Of a stretch of 5,108 nucleotides of DNA, positions 1 through 5,108 are shown piece by piece. The notes beneath the pieces were generated by a model. That model was not told the DNA's origin. It did not search any database and was given only the letters and a program-made list of their open reading frames with translations. The stretch's first letter is position 1. The number at the start of each line of letters is the position of its first letter. This DNA is from Luminiphilus sp. (GTDB lineage: Bacteria > Pseudomonadota > Gammaproteobacteria > Pseudomonadales > Halieaceae). Both the position numbers and the translations under genes were made by a program. The stretch is from positions 1 through 5,108 of the forward strand of contig JAQXEB010000237.1 in assembly GCA_029251065.1 (NCBI GenBank). The letters run 5' to 3'.

Positions 1-719
1 GCGAGGGCGTGATGGTGGCACGCGGTGACTTGGGCATTGAAGTTGGCGATGCTGAACTGATTGGTATTCAGAAAGACCTTATCTCAAGAGCCCGCCAGCG
101 AGACCGAATGGTCATCACCGCTACACAGATGATGGAGTCAATGATCAGCAACTCGATGCCCACGCGTGCCGAAGTGTTTGATGTGGCTAACGCCGTTCTG
201 GATGGCACGGACGCTGTGATGTTGTCTGCAGAAACGGCCGTCGGCTCATACCCTGTTGAGGTGGTACGCGCTATGGCCAACGCAGCAGTCGGTGCAGAAA
301 GCCATCCGGTCGCGCGCAAGTCGCGTTATCGACAAGATCGCGAATTTAGATCGCCGCAGGAGACCATCGCACTCTCTGCAATGTACGGCGCTAATCACTT
401 CCCTGGGGTGCGGGGTATCGCAACTCACACAGAGGTGGGGAGCACACCGACCTTAATGTCGCGGTTGAGCTCTGGACTGCCCATATTTGCACTGAGCCGC
501 AATGCCGAAACGCTGCAGCGCCTGTCGCTGTGCCGGGGCGTCATACCGCTGTACTTTGACATTACGGCATTCGATCCCCAAGACATCGAGTCACGTACGA
601 TGGAGTTCTTAAGCGATGCCGGGTTTATCACGAAAGGCGACCATATCCTCATGACCATGGGGACGTTAATTGGAAAAGCAGGCGCCACAAACTCCATAAA
701 ACTATTGTCAATAGGTTAA
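1..719 (+). CDS. pyk: Pyruvate kinase, type II (PykA-like), C-terminal half, 5' truncated by window edge
   Basis: Pyruvate kinase converts phosphoenolpyruvate and ADP to pyruvate and ATP, the last step of cytoplasmic glycolysis. The frame enters the window at base 3 with no start, so the gene is cut by the edge and not necessarily broken. About 238 residues remain of a usual ~480. Visible hallmarks are MVARGDLG (bases 12-35), whose Asp (27-29) is a Mg ligand in the family, then ITATQMMESM and MPTRAEVFDVANAVLDGTD of the barrel, the LSAETAVGSYP segment, and the C-terminal allosteric domain with SSGLPIFALSR and a final GATNSIKLL. The LIGIQK stretch and the SAMYGANH segment resemble enterobacterial PykA more than PykF. 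The catalytic Lys and the first Mg-binding Glu lie upstream of the window. No clear terminator follows the TAA stop, so some readthrough into the next gene is possible. The family call is near certain; the PykA subtype is an inference. Confidence 0.96.
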   Translation, partial: EGVMVARGDLGIEVGDAELIGIQKDLISRARQRDRMVITATQMMESMISNSMPTRAEVFDVANAVLDGTDAVMLSAETAVGSYPVEVVRAMANAAVGAESHPVARKSRYRQDREFRSPQETIALSAMYGANHFPGVRGIATHTEVGSTPTLMSRLSSGLPIFALSRNAETLQRLSLCRGVIPLYFDITAFDPQDIESRTMEFLSDAGFITKGDHILMTMGTLIGKAGATNSIKLLSIG

Positions 720-862
720 AAAGTGACAACGCCATAAAAGGTTCATTAGACGTGAGGCTCTTGAGCCCCTATAGTGTCAGTCCGCTCAGAGGTTGTTTTG
801 TGACTTCTGGCCGAGTTAGTGCGTTATGCACTGTTACATTTTTAAACGATAGGTAAAACAGT
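720..862 (+). promoter_or_regulatory. Leader region of the cold-shock gene, with a possible -10 box and small hairpins
   Basis: This 143-nt gap carries no ORF I can support. TATAGT at 770-775 matches five of six bases of a sigma70 -10 box but has no good -35 box at the usual distance. If it is used, the transcript would have an untranslated leader of roughly 80 nt. Two short inverted repeats are visible: GGCTC/GAGCC (756-760 and 763-767, 2-nt loop) and AGTGC/GCACT (818-822 and 828-832, 5-nt loop). A modest AGG at 851-853 lies 9 nt before the ATG and could serve as the ribosome binding site. Long structured leaders are known for cspA-type genes, where they sense temperature; whether this one does is inference. 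No rho-independent terminator for the pyruvate kinase gene is evident. Confidence 0.35.
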
Positions 863-1069
863 ATGTCTACAGTTACAGGTACCGTTAAGTGGTTTAATGA
901 AACCAAAGGTTTCGGTTTTATTGAGCAAGAAGGCGGACCCGACGTGTTTGTTCACTTCAGCGCGATTAACGGCGATGGCTTCAAAACTTTAGCCGATGGT
1001 CAAAAAGTCGAATTCACAGTCACAGCTGGCCAAAAAGGACCACAAGCAGAGAACGTAGTTCCTGTTTAA
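863..1069 (+). CDS. CspA-family cold-shock protein (single cold-shock domain)
   Basis: A 68-residue protein consisting of one cold-shock domain, the usual size of bacterial CspA-family proteins. These are cytoplasmic five-stranded beta barrels that bind single-stranded RNA or DNA and melt RNA secondary structure. The N-terminal GTVKWFNETKGFGFI segment includes RNP1 (KGFGFI, residues 15-20), and RNP2 is VFVHF (28-32). Aromatic residues of the binding face are present (W10, F11, F17, F19, F29, H31, F32), and the domain closes with GPQAENVVPV. The ATG is preceded by AGG at a 9-nt spacing, and the domain begins immediately after it, so the start is secure. The gene stands alone with its own leader and is followed by a strong terminator. 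The family is certain; which csp paralogue it is, and whether it is cold-induced, cannot be told from sequence alone. Confidence 0.97.
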   Translation: MSTVTGTVKWFNETKGFGFIEQEGGPDVFVHFSAINGDGFKTLADGQKVEFTVTAGQKGPQAENVVPV

Positions 1070-1084
1070 ATTTCTTTTCCCTCT

Positions 1085-1121
1085 AAAAAAAAGGCCGCTT
1101 TTTAAGCGGCCTTTTCTTTTT
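1085..1121. terminator. Bidirectional rho-independent terminator between convergent units
   Basis: A perfect 12-bp inverted repeat (1089-1100 and 1104-1115) with a GGCCGC core and a 3-nt loop. On the plus strand it continues into C plus five T (1116-1121) after the T-rich arm; on the minus strand the eight A at 1085-1092 give a run of eight T. It lies 15 nt after the cold-shock stop codon and 23 nt after the stop of the minus-strand TPR gene, so it is placed to end both converging transcripts. The structure is seen directly; use in both directions is inferred from symmetry and position. Confidence 0.93.
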
Positions 1122-1138
1122 GTGCATCTCTAAGACAT

Positions 1139-1978
1139 TCACCCAAGATCTTTTGCAAGCTCCTCAAGGCGTCGCTCTTCGCTGGTAATGTACTTGAGCC
1201 ACTGATCCGCGTAGGTGCGGGCCCGCTTGTCCTTTCGCGCATCACGAAACGCCCGACGTGCGGCATTAAACTCACCCAAGTTGAAATAAGCCATGCCGAG
1301 TGCGAGCCGCGCTTGGTCCGGGCGTTTAATCCCGCCCTTGTCTAAACCTTTCTTTAACGCCTCAACCGCTTGCTTATTCTTGTCGACGTCGAGGTAAACG
1401 TTGCCCAATCGTGCGTAAAGCTCACCTTTTTCAGAGGTCGAAGCAGCTGCTTCTAGCATTGGCAGACTCTTCTCAACTTCCTGAGCCTGTCGCCACGCGG
1501 CGCCTGCCAGTTCATAGTTTTTGGACTCCTCTTCGACAATCCCATCGCTGAACCCAGTATCCATGGCTTTAGCACCCCAGTAAGGGACCTCAGCGTTCAA
1601 GTACATTGATGCAAGATTGACAATGTCCTGACTCCGATCGAGCAAGCCTTGCTCGTAAGAGACTTCGAGCATTGCGAGCTGTCGAGGTTCATCGCCTAAC
1701 TCGCTGTAAAGCGCAGACGCCTGAAGCCAGTACGACTTTTTAGGGTAGTACATGATGAGGATATCGAGAATATCGAGCGCCTTGCGGTACTGGTCTCGAT
1801 CGAAGTAGATAAATCGCGCTAAGTTGTACCACTGCTCCTTCGGTAACTTCCCCGCGGCCTGATCACGCTCAATCGCTGTTTCTATATTAAACAGGCTCTT
1901 ATCGTAATCTTTTAACTGGTAATAACCGTTTGCCAGCAACACATAGGCGTTCGTACTTGGGTTATCACTGGCGGCCAT
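1139..1978 (-). CDS. C-terminal part of the TPR protein, downstream of the in-frame stop
   Basis: From the first downstream ATG (1978) this gives 279 residues, but the frame is open and family-like from base 2140, so the ATG is only the first possible restart and not the natural start. No GTG or TTG codon lies in frame between the TAG and this ATG, and I see no convincing ribosome binding site before it. Several TPR-like helix pairs are visible, for example AYVLLANGYYQLKDYDKSL (12-30), WYNLARFIYFDRDQYRKAL (50-68), ELYARLGNVYLDVDKNKQAV and ARLALGMAYFNLGEFNAARR near the C-terminus. TPRs are protein-binding scaffolds; in this setting the partner would be TonB, ExbD or the TtpC-like protein (inference). 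Without the upstream part it lacks a signal peptide, so any restarted product would stay in the cytoplasm. Confidence 0.65.
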   Translation of the reverse strand: MAASDNPSTNAYVLLANGYYQLKDYDKSLFNIETAIERDQAAGKLPKEQWYNLARFIYFDRDQYRKALDILDILIMYYPKKSYWLQASALYSELGDEPRQLAMLEVSYEQGLLDRSQDIVNLASMYLNAEVPYWGAKAMDTGFSDGIVEEESKNYELAGAAWRQAQEVEKSLPMLEAAASTSEKGELYARLGNVYLDVDKNKQAVEALKKGLDKGGIKRPDQARLALGMAYFNLGEFNAARRAFRDARKDKRARTYADQWLKYITSEERRLEELAKDLG

Positions 1979-2140
1979 CCACTGATTAAGGGTATCGATG
2001 CCTTTTTGCCACTCTTCCTGCAGAAAATATAACTGCGCGACGGTGTACAGCGTACCAATCTCAAGCGCCAGCGGAATTTCAGGGCGCTGGTCTATGACCT
2101 TTCGGTAGTAGTTCAGGGCTCCGGTGTAGTCTTCGACGGC

Positions 2141-2488
2141 CTAACGAAGGTAAGCGTACGTGTTGTAAACATTTGCGAGCTCGTACTTGTTGAGCTTACT
2201 TTTCTTACTGGTGGCGTCCAGCATCTCATTGAGCACTTCTTCAGCTTCAGCGAACTGCTGCGCTTCCGCAAACACCTGAGCTTCGGCCAGCTTCTCGTAA
2301 ATATTGTTCCTAAGCGCCGGTGTTTTTCGCGTTTCACGTTCTTTCTTTTTAGGCGCATCTTGAGCCGACGCATCTGCTACCAGCCTCAGATCTGCGGCCT
2401 GATCAGCAACCACCAATACCGCAACAACAGAGACCGCCATAAAGGTGGTGATAACTGTGTGCCGGAAGAACTTCAGCAATGAAGCCAT
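2141..2488 (-). CDS. N-terminal fragment of the exported TPR protein (signal peptide plus first repeat)
   Basis: A 115-codon reading frame ending at the TAG. It starts with a charged n-region and hydrophobic stretch (about residues 6-28), followed by an ASAQ-D stretch near residues 40-44 that looks like a signal peptidase I site, so the product should enter the periplasm. A basic linker (KKKERETRK, about 47-55) precedes the start of the helical repeats (NNIYEKLAEAQVFAEAQQFAEAEEVL). The start is well supported: the ATG overlaps the tonB stop as TAATG, and GGGAGGT at 2497-2503, written into the last tonB codons, is the best Shine-Dalgarno sequence in the window, about 8 nt upstream. Alone, this piece holds little more than one TPR and is unlikely to be functional. 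Confidence 0.7.
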   Translation of the reverse strand: MASLLKFFRHTVITTFMAVSVVAVLVVADQAADLRLVADASAQDAPKKKERETRKTPALRNNIYEKLAEAQVFAEAQQFAEAEEVLNEMLDATSKKSKLNKYELANVYNTYAYLR

Positions 2489-3120
2489 TAGCGACGACCT
2501 CCCTCGAGCTCGTAAGTGAATTTGTTTTGCACACCCGCAACTTCAATCGGCTCTCCGTCGACGACCCGAGGCTTGTACTTAAACTTAAGTGCCGCTTTGA
2601 TCGATGCGCTTTCAAAAATGCCTTTGGGTGAGCAATCAGTTTCGCTAGCCACGTACGGATCGCGGATCGCACCTGTTGTTGTCACGGTGTACGTGACAAT
2701 GCAAAAGCCGGTGATACCGCGAGTCTGCGCACGACGTGGATAAATCGGCGCAACTTTTACAATTGGCAAATACTCGCCGTCCCCAGAGGACAGTCCGGAC
2801 GCATTGATACTGACATTCATCGCAACCGTCGGCGCCATGTTCGCTGTGCTCATATCAAGGTCCGTGTCGAAATCCAAAGGCTCCATATCGGGCGGAGGCT
2901 CGTCGGGATCTTCGACCTTCTCTGGCAGCACTTCTTTTAAGTTGGTTTCAATAACCTTATCTGGAACGACGATATCGGCAATTTTTCTGGCCTTGACGTC
3001 TTCCTGTTCAAAATCACGCGTGACTAAGCTCTGCATGACGTAAAACAGGCCGATAGCGATAGGAATCGCTACAACAGCTCCAACGATTGATCGCAATGTT
3101 GCTGGCATTCTCTTACTCAT
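2488..3120 (-). CDS. tonB: TonB family energy transducer (TonB2-like)
   Basis: TonB spans the periplasm and transmits the ExbB/ExbD proton-motive work to TonB boxes of outer-membrane receptors. The 210-residue protein (E. coli TonB is 239) has a basic N-terminus, one membrane anchor (about residues 11-33), an acidic, proline-containing spacer (DPDEPPPDMEP, 71-81) and a full C-terminal domain from about 115. That domain carries VAPIYPRRAQTRGITG (123-138), then the beta strands with the IRDP turn, and AALKFKYKPRVVDGEPI (176-192). The spacer is shorter than in E. coli and lacks long EP/KP repeats. The anchor has no His at the position of the E. coli SxxxH motif, and two Cys (140, 163) sit in the C-terminal domain. 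The ATG overlaps the preceding exbD stop (ATGAGTAA, 3113-3120) and no clear Shine-Dalgarno is seen, which suggests translational coupling. Family assignment is firm; the receptor served is unknown. Confidence 0.94.
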   Translation of the reverse strand: MSKRMPATLRSIVGAVVAIPIAIGLFYVMQSLVTRDFEQEDVKARKIADIVVPDKVIETNLKEVLPEKVEDPDEPPPDMEPLDFDTDLDMSTANMAPTVAMNVSINASGLSSGDGEYLPIVKVAPIYPRRAQTRGITGFCIVTYTVTTTGAIRDPYVASETDCSPKGIFESASIKAALKFKYKPRVVDGEPIEVAGVQNKFTYELEGGRR

Positions 3121-3529
3121 CTAATGTCGAAACACAGGGAGGCGCAGAAAATGTACTGCGCAAAGTATCAAATAATTGCTCGACCACGTACGCCGGGCTT
3201 TCCTCATCAGCCTGAATGACAATATTCGCTCTTGGTGTCTCGTCTTTCGCAGCCTTGGCAAAAAAGTTAGCGCGCTCAAGCTTAATTTCGTTCTTGTTGT
3301 AGTGAATTTTGCCTTGGTTATCTACGGCAAAGATAATGGTGCCATTAGGGCATGCCTCAGTCGTTCCTGCACCGGGCTTGTCGATCTCTACACCAGGCTC
3401 CTTCACAAAAGAAGAAGTCACAATGAAGAAGATCAGCATAATAAAGACGACGTCCAGCATGGGCGTCAGATCGATCTGACTTTCTTCTTGTGCGCCAGCG
3501 GACCTGCCGGCTTGATCTCTTAAACTCAT
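3113..3529 (-). CDS. exbD: ExbD/TolR family protein, second of a tandem pair
   Basis: A 138-residue inner-membrane ExbD. A short cytoplasmic N-terminus (1-18) leads into IDLTPMLDVVFIMLIFFIV (19-37), the single membrane helix; D26 corresponds to the proton-carrying Asp (D25) of E. coli ExbD. The rest (about 45-138) is the periplasmic ExbD/TolR domain, including the VIQADEESPAYVVEQLFDTLR segment. Start support: AAGGG at 3537-3541, 7 nt before the ATG; the ATG lies only 3 nt beyond the TAA of the upstream exbD. Its stop overlaps the tonB start. The membrane helix is nearly the same as in the neighbouring ExbD, while the periplasmic domains differ clearly, including a C-containing stretch (TEACPNGTI) found only here. 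ExbD and TolR are hard to separate by sequence, but the adjacent tonB favours ExbD. Confidence 0.94.
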   Translation of the reverse strand: MSLRDQAGRSAGAQEESQIDLTPMLDVVFIMLIFFIVTSSFVKEPGVEIDKPGAGTTEACPNGTIIFAVDNQGKIHYNKNEIKLERANFFAKAAKDETPRANIVIQADEESPAYVVEQLFDTLRSTFSAPPCVSTLDE

Positions 3530-3532
3530 ACC

Positions 3533-3940
3533 TTAGCCCTTGTCCGTCGCCCAACTTACATTGTATTGGCCGGCCTCTCGTGCCGCATCTGCGACATCCG
3601 CCACGACACCCGACGTTGCTCCTTTGCTCACCTTAATAGTGACAGGAGCCTCAGGGTCTTCCGCCAACAGTCGTTGAATATTAGCCCGCACAGCGCGCAC
3701 ATCGACGCGTCGGTTCTCCATCCACAACTGATTATCGGCGGAAATCTCGACAACAATGCTGACCGAGTCATTCGGGTCCTGAGGCTGGTTGTCATCAGGT
3801 CGATTAATCTCAATACCCGCCTCCTTCAAAAACGAGGCAACAACAATGAAGAAGATCAGCATAATAAACACGACATCAAGCATGGGTGTCAGATCAATTT
3901 CCGCACCCTCTTCAGCTTGTGGTTTTCCAATTTTTCTCAC
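3533..3940 (-). CDS. exbD: ExbD/TolR family protein, first of a tandem pair (GTG start)
   Basis: A 135-residue ExbD with the family's layout: N-terminal cytoplasmic tail (1-14), membrane helix in IDLTPMLDVVFIMLIFFIV (15-33) with the essential Asp at D22, and a periplasmic domain to the C-terminus (VTIKVSKGATSGVVADVADAA near 98-118 matches the final helix-strand part of ExbD). The start is GTG at 3940-3938: GAGGA at 3948-3952 is spaced 7 nt before it, and the tail length from this start fits the family. It follows exbB by 22 nt and precedes the second exbD by 3 nt. With ExbB it should form the proton channel that powers TonB. Having two ExbD paralogues in series is a known feature of TtpC-type operons, though how the two subunits share the motor is not visible from sequence. 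Confidence 0.94.
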   Translation of the reverse strand: MRKIGKPQAEEGAEIDLTPMLDVVFIMLIFFIVVASFLKEAGIEINRPDDNQPQDPNDSVSIVVEISADNQLWMENRRVDVRAVRANIQRLLAEDPEAPVTIKVSKGATSGVVADVADAAREAGQYNVSWATDKG

Positions 3941-3947
3941 TTAAAAA

Positions 3948-3952
3948 TCCTC
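3948..3952 (-). promoter_or_regulatory. Ribosome binding site fixing the GTG start of the first exbD
   Basis: GAGGA on the minus strand, 7 nt upstream of the GTG at 3940. No other in-frame ATG, GTG or TTG stands at a suitable distance before the conserved IDLTPMLD segment, so this site supports the non-ATG start. Confidence 0.7.
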
Positions 3953-3962
3953 AACTGGCCGC

Positions 3963-4484
3963 TCAGTGGTCTGATGTCAATTGGTCTTCAAGAAGCTGCT
4001 GCTCGCGTAACGCCATCCGTTGGAGCTGCGTATTGGCAAACAAACCTGAAAGCGCGGCGACCATACCCGCCATCGTCGGAATGGTTGAGCGCTCTACGCC
4101 GCCCGCCATCGACTTGGCATCACCACCACCGGTGACCGCCATCACGTTAAAGACTTCGATCATTCCCGTGACGGTGCCCAACAGACCCAGCAATGGGCAG
4201 AGGGCAACGCAGGTCGCAATTAACGCCATATTATCGTTAATAACACTGCGGCTTTCCGAGAGTAACTTCGAACGGATTTGTTTCGCGTTCCAAGACTTGC
4301 GCTCTGCTCTATCTTCCCAGGCGTCGACAGCGAGCAGTCGATCCGACTTCCAGCCGCCACCCAAAAAGTAAATGAAGCGCTCGACAATCAGTGTCCACAT
4401 GAAGAAAACGAGGGTAGCAATGATCCAGAGAACATTGCCGCCTTTGTCCATAAACGCCATGATGGTATCGAGCAGTTCTGCCAT
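3963..4484 (-). CDS. exbB: ExbB/TolQ/MotA family proton channel subunit, short form (ExbB2-like)
   Basis: A 173-residue polytopic inner-membrane protein, shorter than E. coli ExbB (244). Three hydrophobic segments are visible: about 18-41 (VLWIIATLVFFMW), 86-112 and 131-152. The family signature is CPLLGLLGTVTGMIEVF (96-112), followed by the GGGDAKSMAGGVERSTIPTMAG loop and third helix. That helix has IPTMAGMVAALSGLF where classical ExbB has a TTxxGLxxAIP-type pattern; the Thr is kept but the AIP Pro is absent, which I recall as typical of the short ExbB of TonB2 systems. GGAG at 4494-4497 is 9 nt before the ATG. The gene follows the TtpC-like gene by 27 nt and precedes exbD by 22 nt. With ExbD it should form the pentameric-type proton motor for TonB. 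TolQ is excluded by the tonB neighbour and lack of tolA/tolB here. Confidence 0.93.
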   Translation of the reverse strand: MAELLDTIMAFMDKGGNVLWIIATLVFFMWTLIVERFIYFLGGGWKSDRLLAVDAWEDRAERKSWNAKQIRSKLLSESRSVINDNMALIATCVALCPLLGLLGTVTGMIEVFNVMAVTGGGDAKSMAGGVERSTIPTMAGMVAALSGLFANTQLQRMALREQQLLEDQLTSDH

Positions 4485-4511
4485 TGGCTGTTACTCCGTC
4501 CGATTTACCGA

Positions 4512-5108
4512 CTAATTACCCGCAGCCTCAGCACGCTCAGCAACGATGCCCGTTGCCTGCTCGTTGAGGATGTGCATGATCTTCTGAGCCCGACCGTTGA
4601 CAACGGTGTGCAACAGCACGGTTGGAATCGCAACCAAAAGACCCAGAACTGTGGTAATCAGTGCGCTCGAAATACCGCCGGCCATCGCCTTGGGATCACC
4701 TGCACCAAAGATCGTGATGGCCTGGAAGGTAATAATCATACCCGTGACCGTTCCGAGTAGACCCATGAGCGGTGCAACCGCTGCGATAATTTTCAGCAGG
4801 GTCAAGCCGGACTCTAGCTTAGGCGTCTCACGCAGTACCGCTTCCGCCATCTTCAGCTCAAGCGTTTCTGTATCAATGTTCGGATTTTCTTGGCTGACCA
4901 GAAGCACACGACCCAGCGGATTATTTGCTTTCGCTTCGCCTGACTTAAGCTGGCTGTTCACCGCCGCACCCATCATCGTTAGCATAATGACGCGAACAAT
5001 GGCCAGCAGGAAGGCAAACGCACCGACTGTGGTAATCGCATAGCCGACATAGCCACCCTGGTGCCAACGCTCTTCAAGTGTTGGCGTGTCAATAATTGCC
5101 GCAAGGAA
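4512..5108 (-). CDS. ttpC: TtpC-like MotA/TolQ/ExbB family protein, C-terminal part, truncated by window edge
   Basis: The frame is open to the right edge, giving 198 residues with no start in the window; M42 (base 4985) is internal because the upstream residues are family-like (TPTLEERWHQGGYVGYAITTVGAFAFLLAIVR). Three hydrophobic segments follow, about residues 20-40, 104-130 and 147-170. The family signature APLMGLLGTVTGMIITFQ lies at 112-129, with GDPKAMAGGISSALITTVLGLLVAIP at 137-162, the classical ExbB third helix with its Thr residues. The segment before the first helix suggests an N-terminal periplasmic extension, as in TtpC, the extra ExbB-like protein (around 450 residues) required by Vibrio TonB2 systems. 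It is the first operon gene in view and ends in TAG. The ExbB-family call is firm; TtpC rather than a plain ExbB rests on operon order and the partial N-terminus. Confidence 0.85.
   Translation of the reverse strand, partial: FLAAIIDTPTLEERWHQGGYVGYAITTVGAFAFLLAIVRVIMLTMMGAAVNSQLKSGEAKANNPLGRVLLVSQENPNIDTETLELKMAEAVLRETPKLESGLTLLKIIAAVAPLMGLLGTVTGMIITFQAITIFGAGDPKAMAGGISSALITTVLGLLVAIPTVLLHTVVNGRAQKIMHILNEQATGIVAERAEAAGN

Larger units (their letters stand above)
1139..2488 (-). pseudogene. Exported TPR protein gene of the TonB operon, interrupted by an in-frame TAG
   Basis: Read through one stop codon, this frame encodes about 449 residues: a signal peptide followed by TPR-like helical repeats, matching the periplasmic TPR proteins that end TonB2/TtpC-type operons. 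The single interruption is TAG at 2141-2143 (codon 116). There is no frameshift: 2488 and 1978 differ by 510 nt, a multiple of three, and every codon from 2140 to 1142 is open. The residues on both sides (NTYAYLR, then AVEDYTGAL) read as one TPR helix pair, in which family members, as I recall them, have an aromatic residue, often Tyr, at the stop position. One base change from TAC/TAT (or from CAG) would create this TAG. The gene is last in the operon, so its loss would not be polar on tonB or exbBD. A base-call error, a real nonsense mutation and readthrough cannot be separated here; the first two are likelier. Confidence 0.6.

Noticed and set aside
756..767. GGCTC/GAGCC inverted repeat as a terminator for pyruvate kinase
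   Set aside because: The stem is 5 bp with a 2-nt loop and no T-run follows, so it does not look like a rho-independent terminator.
2141..2143. Amber recoding (pyrrolysine, suppressor tRNA) or programmed readthrough at the internal TAG
   Set aside because: The bases after the TAG (GCCGTC) do not match any readthrough context I know, no obvious stimulatory structure is visible just downstream, and TAG ends another gene of the same operon normally. A mutation or sequence error is simpler.
2113..2373. Arg/Lys-rich minus-strand frame overlapping the TPR gene
   Set aside because: It is in another frame of the same strand with unnatural composition, while the frame starting at 2488 gives a proper signal peptide and TPR sequence.
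3566..4135. Long plus-strand open frames antisense to exbB and exbD (also 4278-4760 and 4597-5043)
   Set aside because: They lie opposite well-conserved membrane protein genes, show no recognisable domain or good ribosome binding site, and are explained as antisense shadows.
3113..4484. Assignment of the cluster to the Tol-Pal system (TolQ/TolR)
   Set aside because: ExbB/TolQ and ExbD/TolR are related, but the cluster contains a clear TonB C-terminal domain and no tolA, tolB or pal, so the TonB role is preferred.

Overview
The window looks like chromosomal DNA of a gammaproteobacterium, probably marine. The pyruvate kinase resembles the type II (PykA) enzymes of that class, and the long minus-strand cluster has the gene order of the TonB2/TtpC-type energy-transduction systems found in marine Gammaproteobacteria. 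Base composition is moderate and codon use looks uniform. I see no insertion sequence, phage gene, tRNA, rRNA or CRISPR array. The lineage is inferred from protein resemblance only.

Layout. Bases 1-719 (+) hold the C-terminal half of pyruvate kinase, cut by the left edge. Bases 720-862 are a non-coding leader for a small cold-shock protein gene (863-1069, +). A strong, symmetrical, probably bidirectional terminator (about 1085-1121) separates this pair from a convergent minus-strand operon that fills the rest of the window. In transcription order the operon reads: TtpC/ExbB-like proton channel (5108 to 4512, cut by the right edge), a second short ExbB (4484-3963), a first ExbD (3940-3533), a second ExbD (3529-3113), TonB (3120-2488), and an exported TPR protein (2488-1139). 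Spacing runs from 27 nt down to overlaps of 8 nt and 1 nt, so the genes are almost certainly co-transcribed and partly translationally coupled. The operon promoter lies outside the window.

Function. The ExbB and ExbD proteins should form an inner-membrane proton-driven motor that energises TonB, which drives TonB-dependent outer-membrane receptors (iron chelates, vitamins or glycans; the substrate cannot be read here). The TPR protein is probably a periplasmic accessory factor of the same machine.

The main oddity is an in-frame TAG (2141-2143, minus) that splits the TPR gene after codon 115, although the same frame stays open for another 333 codons with clear family similarity. This is a sequencing error, a recent nonsense mutation, or (least likely) readthrough. 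I found no wholly undescribed system. The most notable points are the split TPR gene, the tandem exbD pair with a near-identical DNA core, and a TonB whose membrane anchor lacks the usual histidine and whose C-terminal domain carries two cysteines.
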